Shown here piece after piece: positions 33,048 through 39,845 of a DNA stretch of 50,477 nucleotides. A program made the position numbers and the translations under genes. The DNA comes from a virus. The stretch is from IMG/VR virus record IMGVR_UViG_3300003635_000004, positions 1 through 50,477 of that record. One strand, given 5' to 3'. The notes beneath the pieces were generated by a model that did not search any database, had not been told where the DNA came from, and was given only the letters and a program-made list of their open reading frames with translations. Numbering within the stretch: the stretch's first letter is position 1; every line of letters begins with the position of its first letter.

Positions 33048-33625
33048 GCGACGACACCACGACGGAAGACAGTACTGACACGCTGACGCTGATCGCCCGC
33101 GGCCCGGCCGTAATCGAGCGCGAGCGGGACGAGGGCGCCCTGTCGGTGACGGTCACCGAAGACGTCGACCTGGAGGCCACGCTCGACGTCGATCCCGACT
33201 GGATCGAGAGGCACGGTGCCGTCCGCAAGGATACCGCCCTCCTGTTGCAGAGCGATATCGCGGAACTGGTCGTCGACACACTGTCTTCGGAGGACGCGAA
33301 CAACCCGAACTACCGCGCCGGCAACGAGCGTCACAGCGAGTGGACGCTCACGCTCACCGGTCGCGTCGACGACTGGATCAACGTGGCCGTTCGGCTCGCC
33401 CAGAACCAGATCTCTGTGGGGCCGGACGCGAGGATCATCACGTCGGCCTGCCACATCATCGATGACCTCGCGGAGTTCTCTCCGGATGATAGGCCGCGTC
33501 TCGCGATGCTCGATCTCGTCGAACAGTACGACGTGAGCGACTACACGCGGGGGTGGCTTCTCGACGAGCTGTCCGGCGACGACAATCGCGACACCGGCGT
33601 CGAGGAGGTGACTGCCGATGCCTGA
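33044..33625 (+). CDS. Acidic hypothetical protein
   Basis: The 193-residue protein has strands (TLTLIARGPAVIERERDEGA, LSVTVTEDVDLEATLDV), a central helix-strand part, and a C-terminal helical half (ARIITSACHIIDDLAEFSPD). It lies between the SWIM and Cas4-like genes with eight- and four-base overlaps. A helper of the DNA-processing genes is plausible from position only. Confidence 0.55.
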   Translation: MSDDTTTEDSTDTLTLIARGPAVIERERDEGALSVTVTEDVDLEATLDVDPDWIERHGAVRKDTALLLQSDIAELVVDTLSSEDANNPNYRAGNERHSEWTLTLTGRVDDWINVAVRLAQNQISVGPDARIITSACHIIDDLAEFSPDDRPRLAMLDLVEQYDVSDYTRGWLLDELSGDDNRDTGVEEVTADA

Positions 33626-34313
33626 GCAGGAGCCTGCACCCATCGACTTCGAGACGGGTGTGCAGTACGCTCTGCAGCAGGCGAACGATCCCGACTCCCA
33701 CACGGAACTCGACGCCCACACGTTCCACCCGAGCCAGATCGCGCGCTGCCAGCGCCGCGCCTACTGCAGCAAGCTCGGGCTTGAGGACCAGTCGGACATC
33801 CTCGGCATCTTCCAGACGGGGACGCTTATCCACGAGTTCCTCGAGGAGCACATGGCCGAGCAGTTCCCCCACGCCGAGTTCGAGACGCCGATCACGCACG
33901 CCGAGCGCGGCGTCCAGTTCACCGGCCGCGCGGACTGCTACGATCCCGAGACGGGTTCCGTCTACGACTTCAAGACGCGGAACGGCTGGTACAACTTCGA
34001 CCCGCCAACGCAACGCCATCTCGATCAGGTGTACATCTACATGGCCGCCCTCGGTGCGGACAAGGGGCAGATCGTCTACCTCTCAAAGGGCGACCTAGAG
34101 GTGCGGACCTATCCCGAAGAGGGCTTCTTCGAGTTCGACGCCGAGCGGTTCGGCACGCTCGTCGAGAAGGCTAGTCGGATCAAGCACGCTATCGAGACCG
34201 AAGGACTGCCCAGCGGGCCGGATGACATCCCGTTCGAGACGTGTGACTGCTACTTCTGCAGTCAGGAGACGCTCGTCGACGCCGACGCGTTCCCAGGTGA
34301 TCGCGATGCGTGA
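33618..34313 (+). CDS. Cas4/RecB-like nuclease
   Basis: The 231-residue protein carries the Cas4/AddB-type core: QIARCQRRAYC (Cys44, Cys50), GTLIHEFLE (His72), TGRADCYD (Asp106), YDFKT (Asp117, Lys119), and a distal Cys cluster TCDCYFC (about 209-214) that with an upstream Cys could hold an iron-sulfur cluster. This family degrades or resects DNA ends. There are no cas1/cas2 genes nearby, so a viral replication, recombination or anti-defence role is more likely than spacer acquisition. Confidence 0.82.
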   Translation: MPEQEPAPIDFETGVQYALQQANDPDSHTELDAHTFHPSQIARCQRRAYCSKLGLEDQSDILGIFQTGTLIHEFLEEHMAEQFPHAEFETPITHAERGVQFTGRADCYDPETGSVYDFKTRNGWYNFDPPTQRHLDQVYIYMAALGADKGQIVYLSKGDLEVRTYPEEGFFEFDAERFGTLVEKASRIKHAIETEGLPSGPDDIPFETCDCYFCSQETLVDADAFPGDRDA

Positions 34314-34644
34314 CCGCCTCGAAGTCACGTTCCTCGAAACGCAGTCGAACGAACGGCGCCGGCGCGTTCTCGAAACGCGGGATACCGACACGGGGACCTA
34401 CGACTACGTCGAAGGGTTCTGGAACGGCTGTACATGGGCTCCTCGCGGTCACGAGATCGTCACCGACCTGGAGATCGAGGGGACCCTGCCCGGCACCGCG
34501 ATGCTCGCCGCGCCCGACGGCGGCACCAGTCTGCAGGCGATCCGCGACCAGCTCGAACAGGCACTCGAGGACGAGACGGACACGCGCTTTCACGTTCGGC
34601 AGGCGCTGCAGTTGGTTGAGGCAGCTGAGGAGGATAGCCGATGA
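34306..34644 (+). CDS. Small hypothetical protein
   Basis: The 112-residue protein starts at the ATG at 34306 (MRDRLEVTFLETQSNERRRR...), which overlaps the Cas4-like gene by eight bases. It has a strand-rich front (YDYVEGFWNGCTWAPRGHEI) and a helical end (LQAIRDQLEQALEDETD). No family is recognised. Its coupling suggests action together with the nuclease. Confidence 0.55.
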   Translation: MRDRLEVTFLETQSNERRRRVLETRDTDTGTYDYVEGFWNGCTWAPRGHEIVTDLEIEGTLPGTAMLAAPDGGTSLQAIRDQLEQALEDETDTRFHVRQALQLVEAAEEDSR

Positions 34645-34775
34645 CCGCGACAGCGACCTGTCCGAACGGCTGCTGGGAAGTCTCTCTCCCCAAGACAGCA
34701 ACGGAAGCAATGGTTCAGATGATGACGTGCCCCGACTGCGAGACCCGTCTTGAAGCCACGGAGGACGGCCGATGA
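34641..34775 (+). CDS. Tiny zinc-ribbon protein
   Basis: A 44-residue ORF (MTATATCPNGCWEVSLPK...) with CPNGC (7-11) and CPDC (30-33) is a classic small zinc ribbon. It overlaps both neighbours by four bases. Intact ligands and ATGA coupling make it a likely real gene despite its length. Confidence 0.6.
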   Translation: MTATATCPNGCWEVSLPKTATEAMVQMMTCPDCETRLEATEDGR

Positions 34776-35173
34776 ACAAGCGCCAGCGCCAGGAGTTCGA
34801 CGATCGGAAGCGCCTTCAGGACGCCGGGTGGAAGGTTCGGCAGCGCGACGCTGTCGCATTCAATAGCGGTAGTGAGAACCCGACCCACTACCTCTGTAAG
34901 GCACTCGTCGCGCAGGTGCTGAAAGCGCGTGGCTTCCGCATCGACACCGAGGTCGCAAAGGAGAGCGCGGGCGAGATCGATGTCGTCGCCTACGGGAAAG
35001 ATGATGCTCCCACGGTGATCGAGGTGGAAACCGACCCGACCGAGGCGGTCATCCAGGACAAGCTCACGCGCTACTACGAGGACGAGCCGTTTCGCGAGGT
35101 GTTTGTCATCGACCCCACGGAGATGCCCGAATCGCTTTTCGAGGCACGCAACTGGGTGAGTGAGCAGCTATGA
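34772..35173 (+). CDS. PD-(D/E)XK-like nuclease
   Basis: The 133-residue protein has a restriction-endonuclease-like centre: RIDTEVAKESAGEIDVVAYG (Asp73 approximately) followed by PTVIEVETDPTEAVIQDKL with Glu in ExE, and a helix after it. The second acidic strand ends in a Glu-Thr-Asp instead of the standard E-x-K. Its short length and its place behind a Cas4-like gene suggest a Holliday-junction or end-processing nuclease, or a DNA-binding relative. Confidence 0.6.
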   Translation: MNKRQRQEFDDRKRLQDAGWKVRQRDAVAFNSGSENPTHYLCKALVAQVLKARGFRIDTEVAKESAGEIDVVAYGKDDAPTVIEVETDPTEAVIQDKLTRYYEDEPFREVFVIDPTEMPESLFEARNWVSEQL

Positions 35174-35358
35174 GCGGCGATGTGCTCCCTCACGAGATTC
35201 GAGCCATCTTCGCGGGCTGTCTGATCGGCTTTGCGATCGTGTGCGCCCGAAACTACCTCACCCGAGGTGGCGCCGGCATTCTTCTGGTAGGTGTCGTCAG
35301 CCTACTCGTCGGTACCGCAATCGCGACCCACGTCACGACGGAGGTGCGGGCGCTATGA
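35170..35358 (+). CDS. Small two-span membrane protein
   Basis: The 62-residue protein has two hydrophobic segments (about residues 11-26, IRAIFAGCLIGFAIVC, and 36-53, GILLVGVVSLLVGTAIAT) with a short loop. It overlaps both neighbours by four bases. Holin-like proteins have this size and topology, but there is no lysin near it, so the role is open. Confidence 0.55.
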   Translation: MSGDVLPHEIRAIFAGCLIGFAIVCARNYLTRGGAGILLVGVVSLLVGTAIATHVTTEVRAL

Positions 35359-35840
35359 AGGTCGGCTTCAAGGAACTCCCCAACATCCCGGTCGAGAAGA
35401 TGGCGGTCATCGAGGCCGAGGAGTTCGAAATCGGCGCGTGTGTCGGCTACCGCTGCCAGCTGTGTGGCGAAGCCGATGAGACGCTCCGCCAGCTGTTCCA
35501 CAAGTCTGACTGCGATCTCGCGGGGGTGCACGGCCGACGGTTCTTCGGAGACGACGCGAATCTCGGCTCCTCGAGCGATGGCCGACTCTCCGCGGAACCC
35601 GATCCGGACAACCCGCTGTGGCTCGTCGTGAGTGGCGAAACGGATCGCGCGGACGACGTCTACAACGGGGAGGTCGTCGGGATCCTCTGCCGTTGCGGGA
35701 ATCTCGACGATGATGCCTTCGATATCGTCCACGACGAGAACTGTGAGCTTGCCGACGAACACAGCGATCTGGGGACGACCGACGTCGAGGACCTGCAGGG
35801 CATCGACGAGGCGGTCGCGGACGGCGGTCAGGCAGGGTAG
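35355..35840 (+). CDS. Zinc-binding hypothetical protein
   Basis: The 161-residue protein starts at ATG 35355 (MKVGFKELPNIPVEKMAVIE...), giving an ATGA overlap with the membrane gene. It carries two related metal-binding halves: CQLCGEADETLRQLFHKSDC and CRCGNLDDDAFDIVHDENC, each with CxxC or CxC plus H...C. This internal duplication suggests two zinc knuckles. It is the last gene before the replication origin. Confidence 0.6.
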   Translation: MKVGFKELPNIPVEKMAVIEAEEFEIGACVGYRCQLCGEADETLRQLFHKSDCDLAGVHGRRFFGDDANLGSSSDGRLSAEPDPDNPLWLVVSGETDRADDVYNGEVVGILCRCGNLDDDAFDIVHDENCELADEHSDLGTTDVEDLQGIDEAVADGGQAG

Positions 35841-35974
35841 CCCACCCAAACGCTTTCGTTCTTGCATATCGACCTGTCACGTGCCCGCGGGGAAGGCACG
35901 CAGTACTCCGGGCACCTAGAGCTCCACTCGCATTCTCTCACTTCGGCGCTCACAGAGAAAGATGCTGGATTCGT

Positions 35975-36017
35975 GTTACCCCACGAATCCGAATCGGCGT
36001 CTGAATTGTGGGGTAAC
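35975..36017. repeat. 43-bp inverted repeat, origin copy 1
   Basis: GTTACCCCAC at 35975-35984 is matched by its exact inverse GTGGGGTAAC at 36008-36017, separated by 23 bases. The same arms and total length recur twice more in the window. They are likely initiator-binding sites in head-to-head pairs. Confidence 0.8.
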
Positions 36018-36032
36018 TCACAACCCCACTCA

Positions 36033-36059
36033 CTTTCCGGAACCGACCTCCCATCGTTT
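36033..36059 (+). repeat. CTTTCCGGAACC box, copy 1
   Basis: This 27-base element begins CTTTCCGGAACC and ends CTCCCATCGTTT. It differs from copy 2 by only two positions (GA against CC in the middle) and lies 16 bases after inverted repeat 1. Confidence 0.65.
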
Positions 36060-36129
36060 CCAATACTCCACACGCAGATGTTCCAGAATAGTGGGCGATT
36101 ACTTTTCTGCGTTCACGGTCGAAAGCCAC

Positions 36130-36147
36130 TGGCTCGCCGGCGAGCCA
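36130..36147. repeat. 18-bp perfect palindrome
   Basis: TGGCTCGCC joined to GGCGAGCCA forms an uninterrupted palindrome between the two left inverted repeats. It could be a cruciform or a dimeric protein site in the origin. Confidence 0.5.
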
Positions 36148-36203
36148 CTCCACGCAGGCGCGGTTCGGAGAAGGGGGTGCCTCCCGCGCCTGTTTTCGCA
36201 CCC

Positions 36204-36246
36204 GTTACCCCACCCGTTCGACTCCGATCCCCACTCGTGGGGTAAC
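36204..36246. repeat. 43-bp inverted repeat, origin copy 2
   Basis: GTTACCCCAC (36204-36213) and GTGGGGTAAC (36237-36246) are separated by the same 23-base spacing as copies 1 and 3, with a different spacer sequence. Conservation of arms and spacing but not spacer indicates two protein-binding half-sites. Confidence 0.8.
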
Positions 36247-36267
36247 GATACTTCCCCGAAGCCCGCC

Positions 36268-36294
36268 CTTTCCGGAACCCCCCTCCCATCGTTT
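36268..36294 (+). repeat. CTTTCCGGAACC box, copy 2, abutting cdc6
   Basis: CTTTCCGGAACCCCCC continues into CTCCCATCGTTT and ends exactly at the base before the cdc6 ATG (36295). Because it covers the promoter position of a leaderless transcript, initiator binding here could control its own synthesis. Confidence 0.65.
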
Positions 36295-37356
36295 ATGTTC
36301 CTCCCCGGACCACTCCGGAATGTGATACTCGACCGGCAAGTCCTCGATCCCACTGTCGTGCCAGATCAGGAGCTGATCGTCCATCGCGGGCGAGAGCTCG
36401 AGGACTGCCGAGCCGCGCTCGATTTGCTCGCTGACGCACCAACGAATTCTTGCCTCGTCATTCACGGCCCGCCAGGCACGGGCAAGACGATGATCGCTCG
36501 CGAAGTACTGCGACGCCTCCGCCAGCAGAACACGCTCCGAACAGCCTACGTCGACTGTTGGGAGCACTATACCGCCAACCACGCCCTGTACGAAGTCGCA
36601 GACGCGCTCAACGCCGGCGGCATCATCCACCGCAATTCAACGCCGACACAGGAACTGACTGCGGCGCTGCAAGCCCATCCAGAGCAGCGACGAGTGGCCG
36701 TCCTCGACGAGGCCGAGATGATCATCGACGCGTCTGTGTTCCGGACGCTTCGCGACGCGCCCAAACTGGATATCGTCTGCATCGTCAACGACACGGGCGA
36801 GCTTATTGAGGAGCATCCTGACGATGTCCGCGCGGCACTCGATCTCGCGACTTCGCTGCACTTCGGTCAGTACTCTGTCCAGCAGTTGATCGCGATTCTC
36901 TCCGCTCGCGCCGAGCATGGGATTCGGGATGGCGTGGTTCGCAAGCGGGCGATCGAACGCTTCGCCGAGGCCGCTGGCGGCGACGCCCGGCTCGGGATCG
37001 CGGCACTTCGAGCTGCTGCCGAGTCAGCTGTGGAGGCCTCGCGTGACGTGATCTATCCGCAGCATGTCGAGCCCCCTGTCACGAACGCCGCACGGCGATT
37101 ACACCGGCAGACGCTGGACCGGCTTTCAGAGCACCAGGAGCAATTGTATCAGCTGATCGTCGATGCCGACGAGATCGAGCCGGGCGAGTTGTACGCTCGG
37201 TATGCCGACTCAGTCGCGGACCCGAAATCTGAGCGGACGGTGCGGACCTACCTGACGAAGATGGCTCACTACGGCCTCGTTACTGTTGAGGGCGCGAGTC
37301 GAGACCGGCGTTACACTCTGGACCGCGGGGGGTATGTCGATCCGGGCGTGGTGTGA
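36295..37356 (+). CDS. cdc6: Orc1/Cdc6 replication initiator
   Basis: The 353-residue AAA+ protein has Walker A HGPPGTGKT (57-65), Walker B VAVLDEAE (134-141), a sensor-like IVNDTG, the sensor-2 region LIAILSARAEHGIRDGV, GGDARLGIAALR, and a C-terminal winged helix (ERTVRTYLTKMAHYGLVTVE). It binds origin repeats, opens DNA and recruits the replicative helicase. The ATG at 36295 follows the origin box directly, and upstream in-frame sequence is origin DNA rather than protein. Possession of its own initiator implies plasmid-like or host-independent replication starts. Confidence 0.93.
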   Translation: MFLPGPLRNVILDRQVLDPTVVPDQELIVHRGRELEDCRAALDLLADAPTNSCLVIHGPPGTGKTMIAREVLRRLRQQNTLRTAYVDCWEHYTANHALYEVADALNAGGIIHRNSTPTQELTAALQAHPEQRRVAVLDEAEMIIDASVFRTLRDAPKLDIVCIVNDTGELIEEHPDDVRAALDLATSLHFGQYSVQQLIAILSARAEHGIRDGVVRKRAIERFAEAAGGDARLGIAALRAAAESAVEASRDVIYPQHVEPPVTNAARRLHRQTLDRLSEHQEQLYQLIVDADEIEPGELYARYADSVADPKSERTVRTYLTKMAHYGLVTVEGASRDRRYTLDRGGYVDPGVV

Positions 37357-38313
37357 TTAGCTACTTGACGGGGAGTACGTGTCCACAGTCTCGTCGTTTA
37401 TGATATATCGGAGTTCCATGTCCCCTGCGTTGATTGCTTGAACCTGAGACTGCGTGAGATCCGATGCCGTCGCGATTCGCCATAATACCTGCCGCTCGCT
37501 ATTTGCACGAACGGTTATCTCTTCCTCGTGGGTTGCGGCCACCTCGCCATCAATAACCAACTCAACACGCATCGTGTTCGTGATCTCGCTATCAGTCGGG
37601 TTCGTGACAGTCGCATCAGTAGAAATCGTGTTTGATGTCGCGTCCATGCCACCATCAACTTCGAGCTGTGGCTCGGCGGTGAGCAGTTCTGGACCGACAA
37701 CCACCCCAGCAGCGATCACGCCGACCACCACGATCCCTGCTGCGACATAGCGCAACGGCAGATTGATACCACCGCCCGAAGGCGCTGCGCCCCCTCCACC
37801 GAGATAAACCCCACCGAGGCCAGTGAGACCGGTCGGGAGTGCCACGGCAATAATTGGGATGATGTACTCTCCAATAGGCAAGCCACCAGAGGAGCCACCA
37901 TTTGTCGTGGTCTGGCCCGCGGCGTCGGTGGCGGCGCTGCTGCCACCACCTGCACCGCCACCAGCGACAGCTGCGACCGCGATACTCAGCGCCAGGACGA
38001 CGACGAGGATCATCACGAAGTAGCCAGCGACTGAGCCGAGTACGCCGGCGAGATATGACTCCGAGGTGCGTCCCATGCCATCACCAGTTCGAAGCCCGGA
38101 GATCAAGCCGATAATGGGGCCGAGCAAGAACGCCACCGTAAGAATCACCAGCACAAGAAGCCCGCTGAAGATGGCGCTTCCGGAACTCAGTTGCGTCATC
38201 GCGACACCACCAGTTGCCCCGATCCCGACGCCCGCAAGAGCGAATATCCCGACTACCTGACCGATAGTACTGAGTGGAACGCCAGACCCATCTGCCGTTT
38301 CGGAACCCGACAT
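37357..38313 (-). CDS. Multi-span membrane protein with extracellular domain
   Basis: The 318-residue protein has about five hydrophobic segments (near residues 17-38, 47-75, 88-118, 150-172, 184-207), a Gly/Ser/Thr-rich loop in the middle, and a C-terminal beta domain (PQLEVDGGMDATSNTISTDA, MRVELVIDGEVAATHEEEIT) that probably faces outside. It is convergent with cdc6, its stop touching the cdc6 stop. It lies between the two halves of the origin. A role in superinfection exclusion or membrane docking of replication is conjecture. Confidence 0.65.
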   Translation of the reverse strand: MSGSETADGSGVPLSTIGQVVGIFALAGVGIGATGGVAMTQLSSGSAIFSGLLVLVILTVAFLLGPIIGLISGLRTGDGMGRTSESYLAGVLGSVAGYFVMILVVVLALSIAVAAVAGGGAGGGSSAATDAAGQTTTNGGSSGGLPIGEYIIPIIAVALPTGLTGLGGVYLGGGGAAPSGGGINLPLRYVAAGIVVVGVIAAGVVVGPELLTAEPQLEVDGGMDATSNTISTDATVTNPTDSEITNTMRVELVIDGEVAATHEEEITVRANSERQVLWRIATASDLTQSQVQAINAGDMELRYIINDETVDTYSPSSS

Positions 38314-38370
38314 GGCTTGAGTGTCAAATGTGAGACTGATAAAGGCTTGCCCGTAAAGCCACGCTCTGAA

Positions 38371-38413
38371 GTTACCCCACGTATTCGAACACTAGTGCAA
38401 CTCGTGGGGTAAC
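38371..38413. repeat. 43-bp inverted repeat, origin copy 3
   Basis: GTTACCCCAC (38371-38380) pairs with GTGGGGTAAC (38404-38413), again 23 bases apart, with spacer containing ACTAGT. Exact agreement with copies 1 and 2 in arm sequence and span is hard to explain by chance. Confidence 0.8.
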
Positions 38414-38433
38414 TAACTGGCGCCCGGCGAGTC

Positions 38434-38474
38434 TTAACCAACACCCAACTGCACCGGGCCGCTCTGTTGGTTAA
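38434..38474. repeat. Second type of inverted repeat in the origin
   Basis: TTAACCAACA at 38434-38443 is inverted as TGTTGGTTAA at 38465-38474, with 21 bases between. It is found only once and lies between inverted repeat 3 and the third CTTTCCGGAACC box. Confidence 0.6.
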
Positions 38475-38488
38475 CACTCCTTCAGAAG

Positions 38489-38505
38489 CTTTCCGGAACC
38501 CCCCT
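38489..38505 (+). repeat. CTTTCCGGAACC box, copy 3
   Basis: The 17-base CTTTCCGGAACCCCCCT matches the first 17 bases of copy 2 exactly and then diverges into an AT-rich stretch. Confidence 0.6.
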
Positions 38506-38552
38506 GAAAACGACTTTTTATATGGTGGGCGTAGCAGGATGTGATGGTCGCG

Positions 38553-38843
38553 TCACTCGGGCTCCTCGACCGGCTCAAGTGTCGAGGCGTCGAGCTCCTC
38601 GTCCAAGTAGGCGCGGCCGGCGTCAGTGATGGCGTAGAGTCCCCGAGAAATTCGTTCGACAAGGCCGTAATTGCGAAGCGAGCGAAGACGATCTTGGCAA
38701 TGGCCAGCGCTAGGCCCGCCGAAATCCTCGATCGCCTGTGGTGTCAGATTCCCATGTTCCCTCAGAAGCTCAAGTATTGGGTCATCCGAGGGAACCATCC
38801 AATCCGCACGCTTCCGCATATCGTCTTTGTCGTCCGGGGTCAT
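38553..38843 (-). CDS. PhiH1-type repressor (winged helix)
   Basis: The 96-residue protein begins MTPDDKDDMRKRADWMVPSD and continues with PILELLREHGNLTPQAIEDF, a recognition helix region (SAGHCQDRLRSLRNYGLVER) and a wing (RGLYAITDAGRAYLDEEL). The R-x-R-A-D-W-M-x-x-x-D-D start is characteristic of the haloarchaeal phiH1 repressor family. It is divergent from the rightward operon at 38.95 kb, so it probably holds that operon off during lysogeny. Longer in-frame starts at 38861 and 38867 are possible. Confidence 0.82.
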   Translation of the reverse strand: MTPDDKDDMRKRADWMVPSDDPILELLREHGNLTPQAIEDFGGPSAGHCQDRLRSLRNYGLVERISRGLYAITDAGRAYLDEELDASTLEPVEEPE

Positions 38844-38903
38844 GCTGATAATCGTACCCATTACCACGTCTTTCGGCTTTATCCACCTTAATTACTGCTT
38901 AAA

Positions 38904-38941
38904 TCTCAGTGTTCGATGGGAAACTCTCAGTAAGGTATTTA
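38904..38941. promoter_or_regulatory. Operator pair and rightward TATA box
   Basis: TCTCAGT occurs at 38904-38910 and 38925-38931. The 21-base period is two helical turns, so both copies face the same side of the DNA. They lie just before a TATA-like TATTTA (38936-38941). A repressor bound to them would block the promoter of the rightward operon. The remaining gap to the repressor start is AT-rich, with TTAATTA and TTTAAG elements that may be the leftward promoter. Confidence 0.55.
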
Positions 38942-38966
38942 CCACGGGCGACATAACCACTTGACG

Positions 38967-39054
38967 ACCCGGCCCTTGCGGGTAGAAGGTGCCCGCCGTG
39001 TAGGAGCACGACGGGCTGGGTCTACTCCCCACGAGGGAGATTTGGAACGACCCA
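38967..39054 (+). promoter_or_regulatory. Structured leader RNA with masked start
   Basis: The predicted transcript starts about 27 bases after TATTTA and folds at once. Hairpin 1 is ACCCG/CGGGT (38967-38971, 38979-38983). Hairpin 2 is GCCCGCCGTG/CACGACGGGC (38991-39000, 39007-39016). Hairpin 3 is TGGGTC/GACCCA (39017-39022, 39049-39054), enclosing CTCCC/GGGAG (39025-39029, 39035-39039). Hairpin 3 buries a GGGAG ribosome-like site and the A of the ATG. GACCC at 38966 could instead pair with GGGTC at 39018, giving a possible switch. No known RNA family is recognised. Confidence 0.6.
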
Positions 39055-39593
39055 TGACAGAATCTATCGAGGGTGGCAAAAAGAATACTGCCACTACGAC
39101 GGACGCATCAGGTGTTAATCAGGAGTTAGAGAGTGCATTTCCGGAGGATGTGGTCCTCCGACGTGAGGGGCAGGACTGCGAGTTCTACTACACGATCCAG
39201 AACGGCACGCTCGTCGAGCGGGCAGTGTTCGACGATGGCCATATCGGCGGCGTCTACCAAGCCGGTCACGACGTCGACCCCGAGGCCGACGACATCGACG
39301 TCCTCGATCCGGAGGCGTGGCCCACCCGCGAGGATGACTTCGACACGGGGGCGCCCGTGTTGATGACCGACGGCGGCGGCTTCGACATCACGCTCAACCG
39401 AACCTTCGTCCGCACCGACGACGGCGAAGAGAAAGGAATCTGGAAGGCGACTGTCGACAACGCGCAGGCGTACCGCGAGATGGGCGGGGAGACGGCAGCC
39501 GGCGCGCTTCACGCACTTGCCCGCGAGTTCGAAGACAAGTTCTGCGAAGGCGACGGCGAGGCAGAGGAGTTGACGCGAGGGGGTGACGCGTAG
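39054..39593 (+). CDS. First protein of the repressor-controlled operon
   Basis: The 179-residue acidic protein begins MTESIEGGKKNTATTTDASG. It has a beta-rich middle (CEFYYTIQNGTLVERAVFDD; GGVYQAGHDVDPEADDIDVL) and a helical end (AAGALHALAREFEDKFCEGD). The ATG at 39054 is chosen over an in-frame TTG at 38961 because the intervening region is Arg-rich and forms the leader hairpins. As the first gene after the phiH1-like repressor it may be an early function. Not recognised. Confidence 0.6.
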   Translation: MTESIEGGKKNTATTTDASGVNQELESAFPEDVVLRREGQDCEFYYTIQNGTLVERAVFDDGHIGGVYQAGHDVDPEADDIDVLDPEAWPTREDDFDTGAPVLMTDGGGFDITLNRTFVRTDDGEEKGIWKATVDNAQAYREMGGETAAGALHALAREFEDKFCEGDGEAEELTRGGDA

Positions 39594-39845
39594 ATGCCCG
39601 AGAAGATCGTCCAGGTCGGCCTGTCCGGTTCTGGCGACGCGAAGGTCTACCACACGCAGGCGGACTGTTCGGCACTCAAGAACATCGTCGATCCCCAAGA
39701 CGTTCCGGCCGAATCACTGACTGACGAGTGGCGCGAGTGTGGCTACTGTTCGGGCGAGCACGATCAACCCCAGCGAGACGAAAAACGGGTTGCTCGAAAC
39801 AGATCCAGAAGACCTCGGACTGACGCCCATCGGAGAGCGGCGTGA
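39594..39845 (+). CDS. Small metal-binding protein
   Basis: The 83-residue frame begins MPEKIVQVGLSGSGDAKVYH. It contains HTQADC and later ECGYC, a H-C/C-C arrangement seen in small haloarchaeal metal-binding proteins. After CSGEH (residue 56) the frame becomes Arg-rich and looks out of register, while another frame from 39760 onward looks coding. Thus either this gene normally ends soon after the zinc site or a base has been gained near 39760. It immediately follows the upstream stop. Confidence 0.6.
   Translation: MPEKIVQVGLSGSGDAKVYHTQADCSALKNIVDPQDVPAESLTDEWRECGYCSGEHDQPQRDEKRVARNRSRRPRTDAHRRAA

Larger units (their letters stand above)
35841..36294. other. Left half of the candidate replication origin
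   Basis: This 454-base gene-free region lies directly upstream of orc1/cdc6. It contains two 43-bp inverted repeats (35975-36017, 36204-36246), two copies of a 27-base box beginning CTTTCCGGAACC, an 18-bp perfect palindrome, and AT-rich islands (for example 36075-36115). A long frame passes through it to join the cdc6 frame but has no protein-like character. Origins beside initiator genes with inverted binding sites are standard in haloarchaea. The right half of the repeat set is beyond cdc6 at 38371. Confidence 0.75.
38314..38552. other. Right half of the candidate replication origin
   Basis: This 239-base gene-free stretch holds the third 43-bp inverted repeat (38371-38413), a separate inverted repeat TTAACCAACA/TGTTGGTTAA (38434-38474), a third CTTTCCGGAACCCCCCT box (38489-38505) and an AT-rich TTTTTATATGG (38515-38525), which could be a TATA box read leftward or an unwinding element. 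The same elements occur on both sides of cdc6, so the origin seems to span about 2.5 kb. Confidence 0.7.

Noticed and set aside
35962-36294. In-frame 111-codon extension upstream of cdc6
   Set aside because: It runs through the inverted repeats and boxes of the origin, and its sequence is not protein-like. The initiator starts at 36295.
38961-39053. TTG-start extension of the first PCNA-operon gene, and the similar GTG extension at 32169
   Set aside because: Both are Arg-rich and coincide with clear RNA hairpins; the downstream ATGs are preferred. The equal 93-base length is probably coincidence, though noted.
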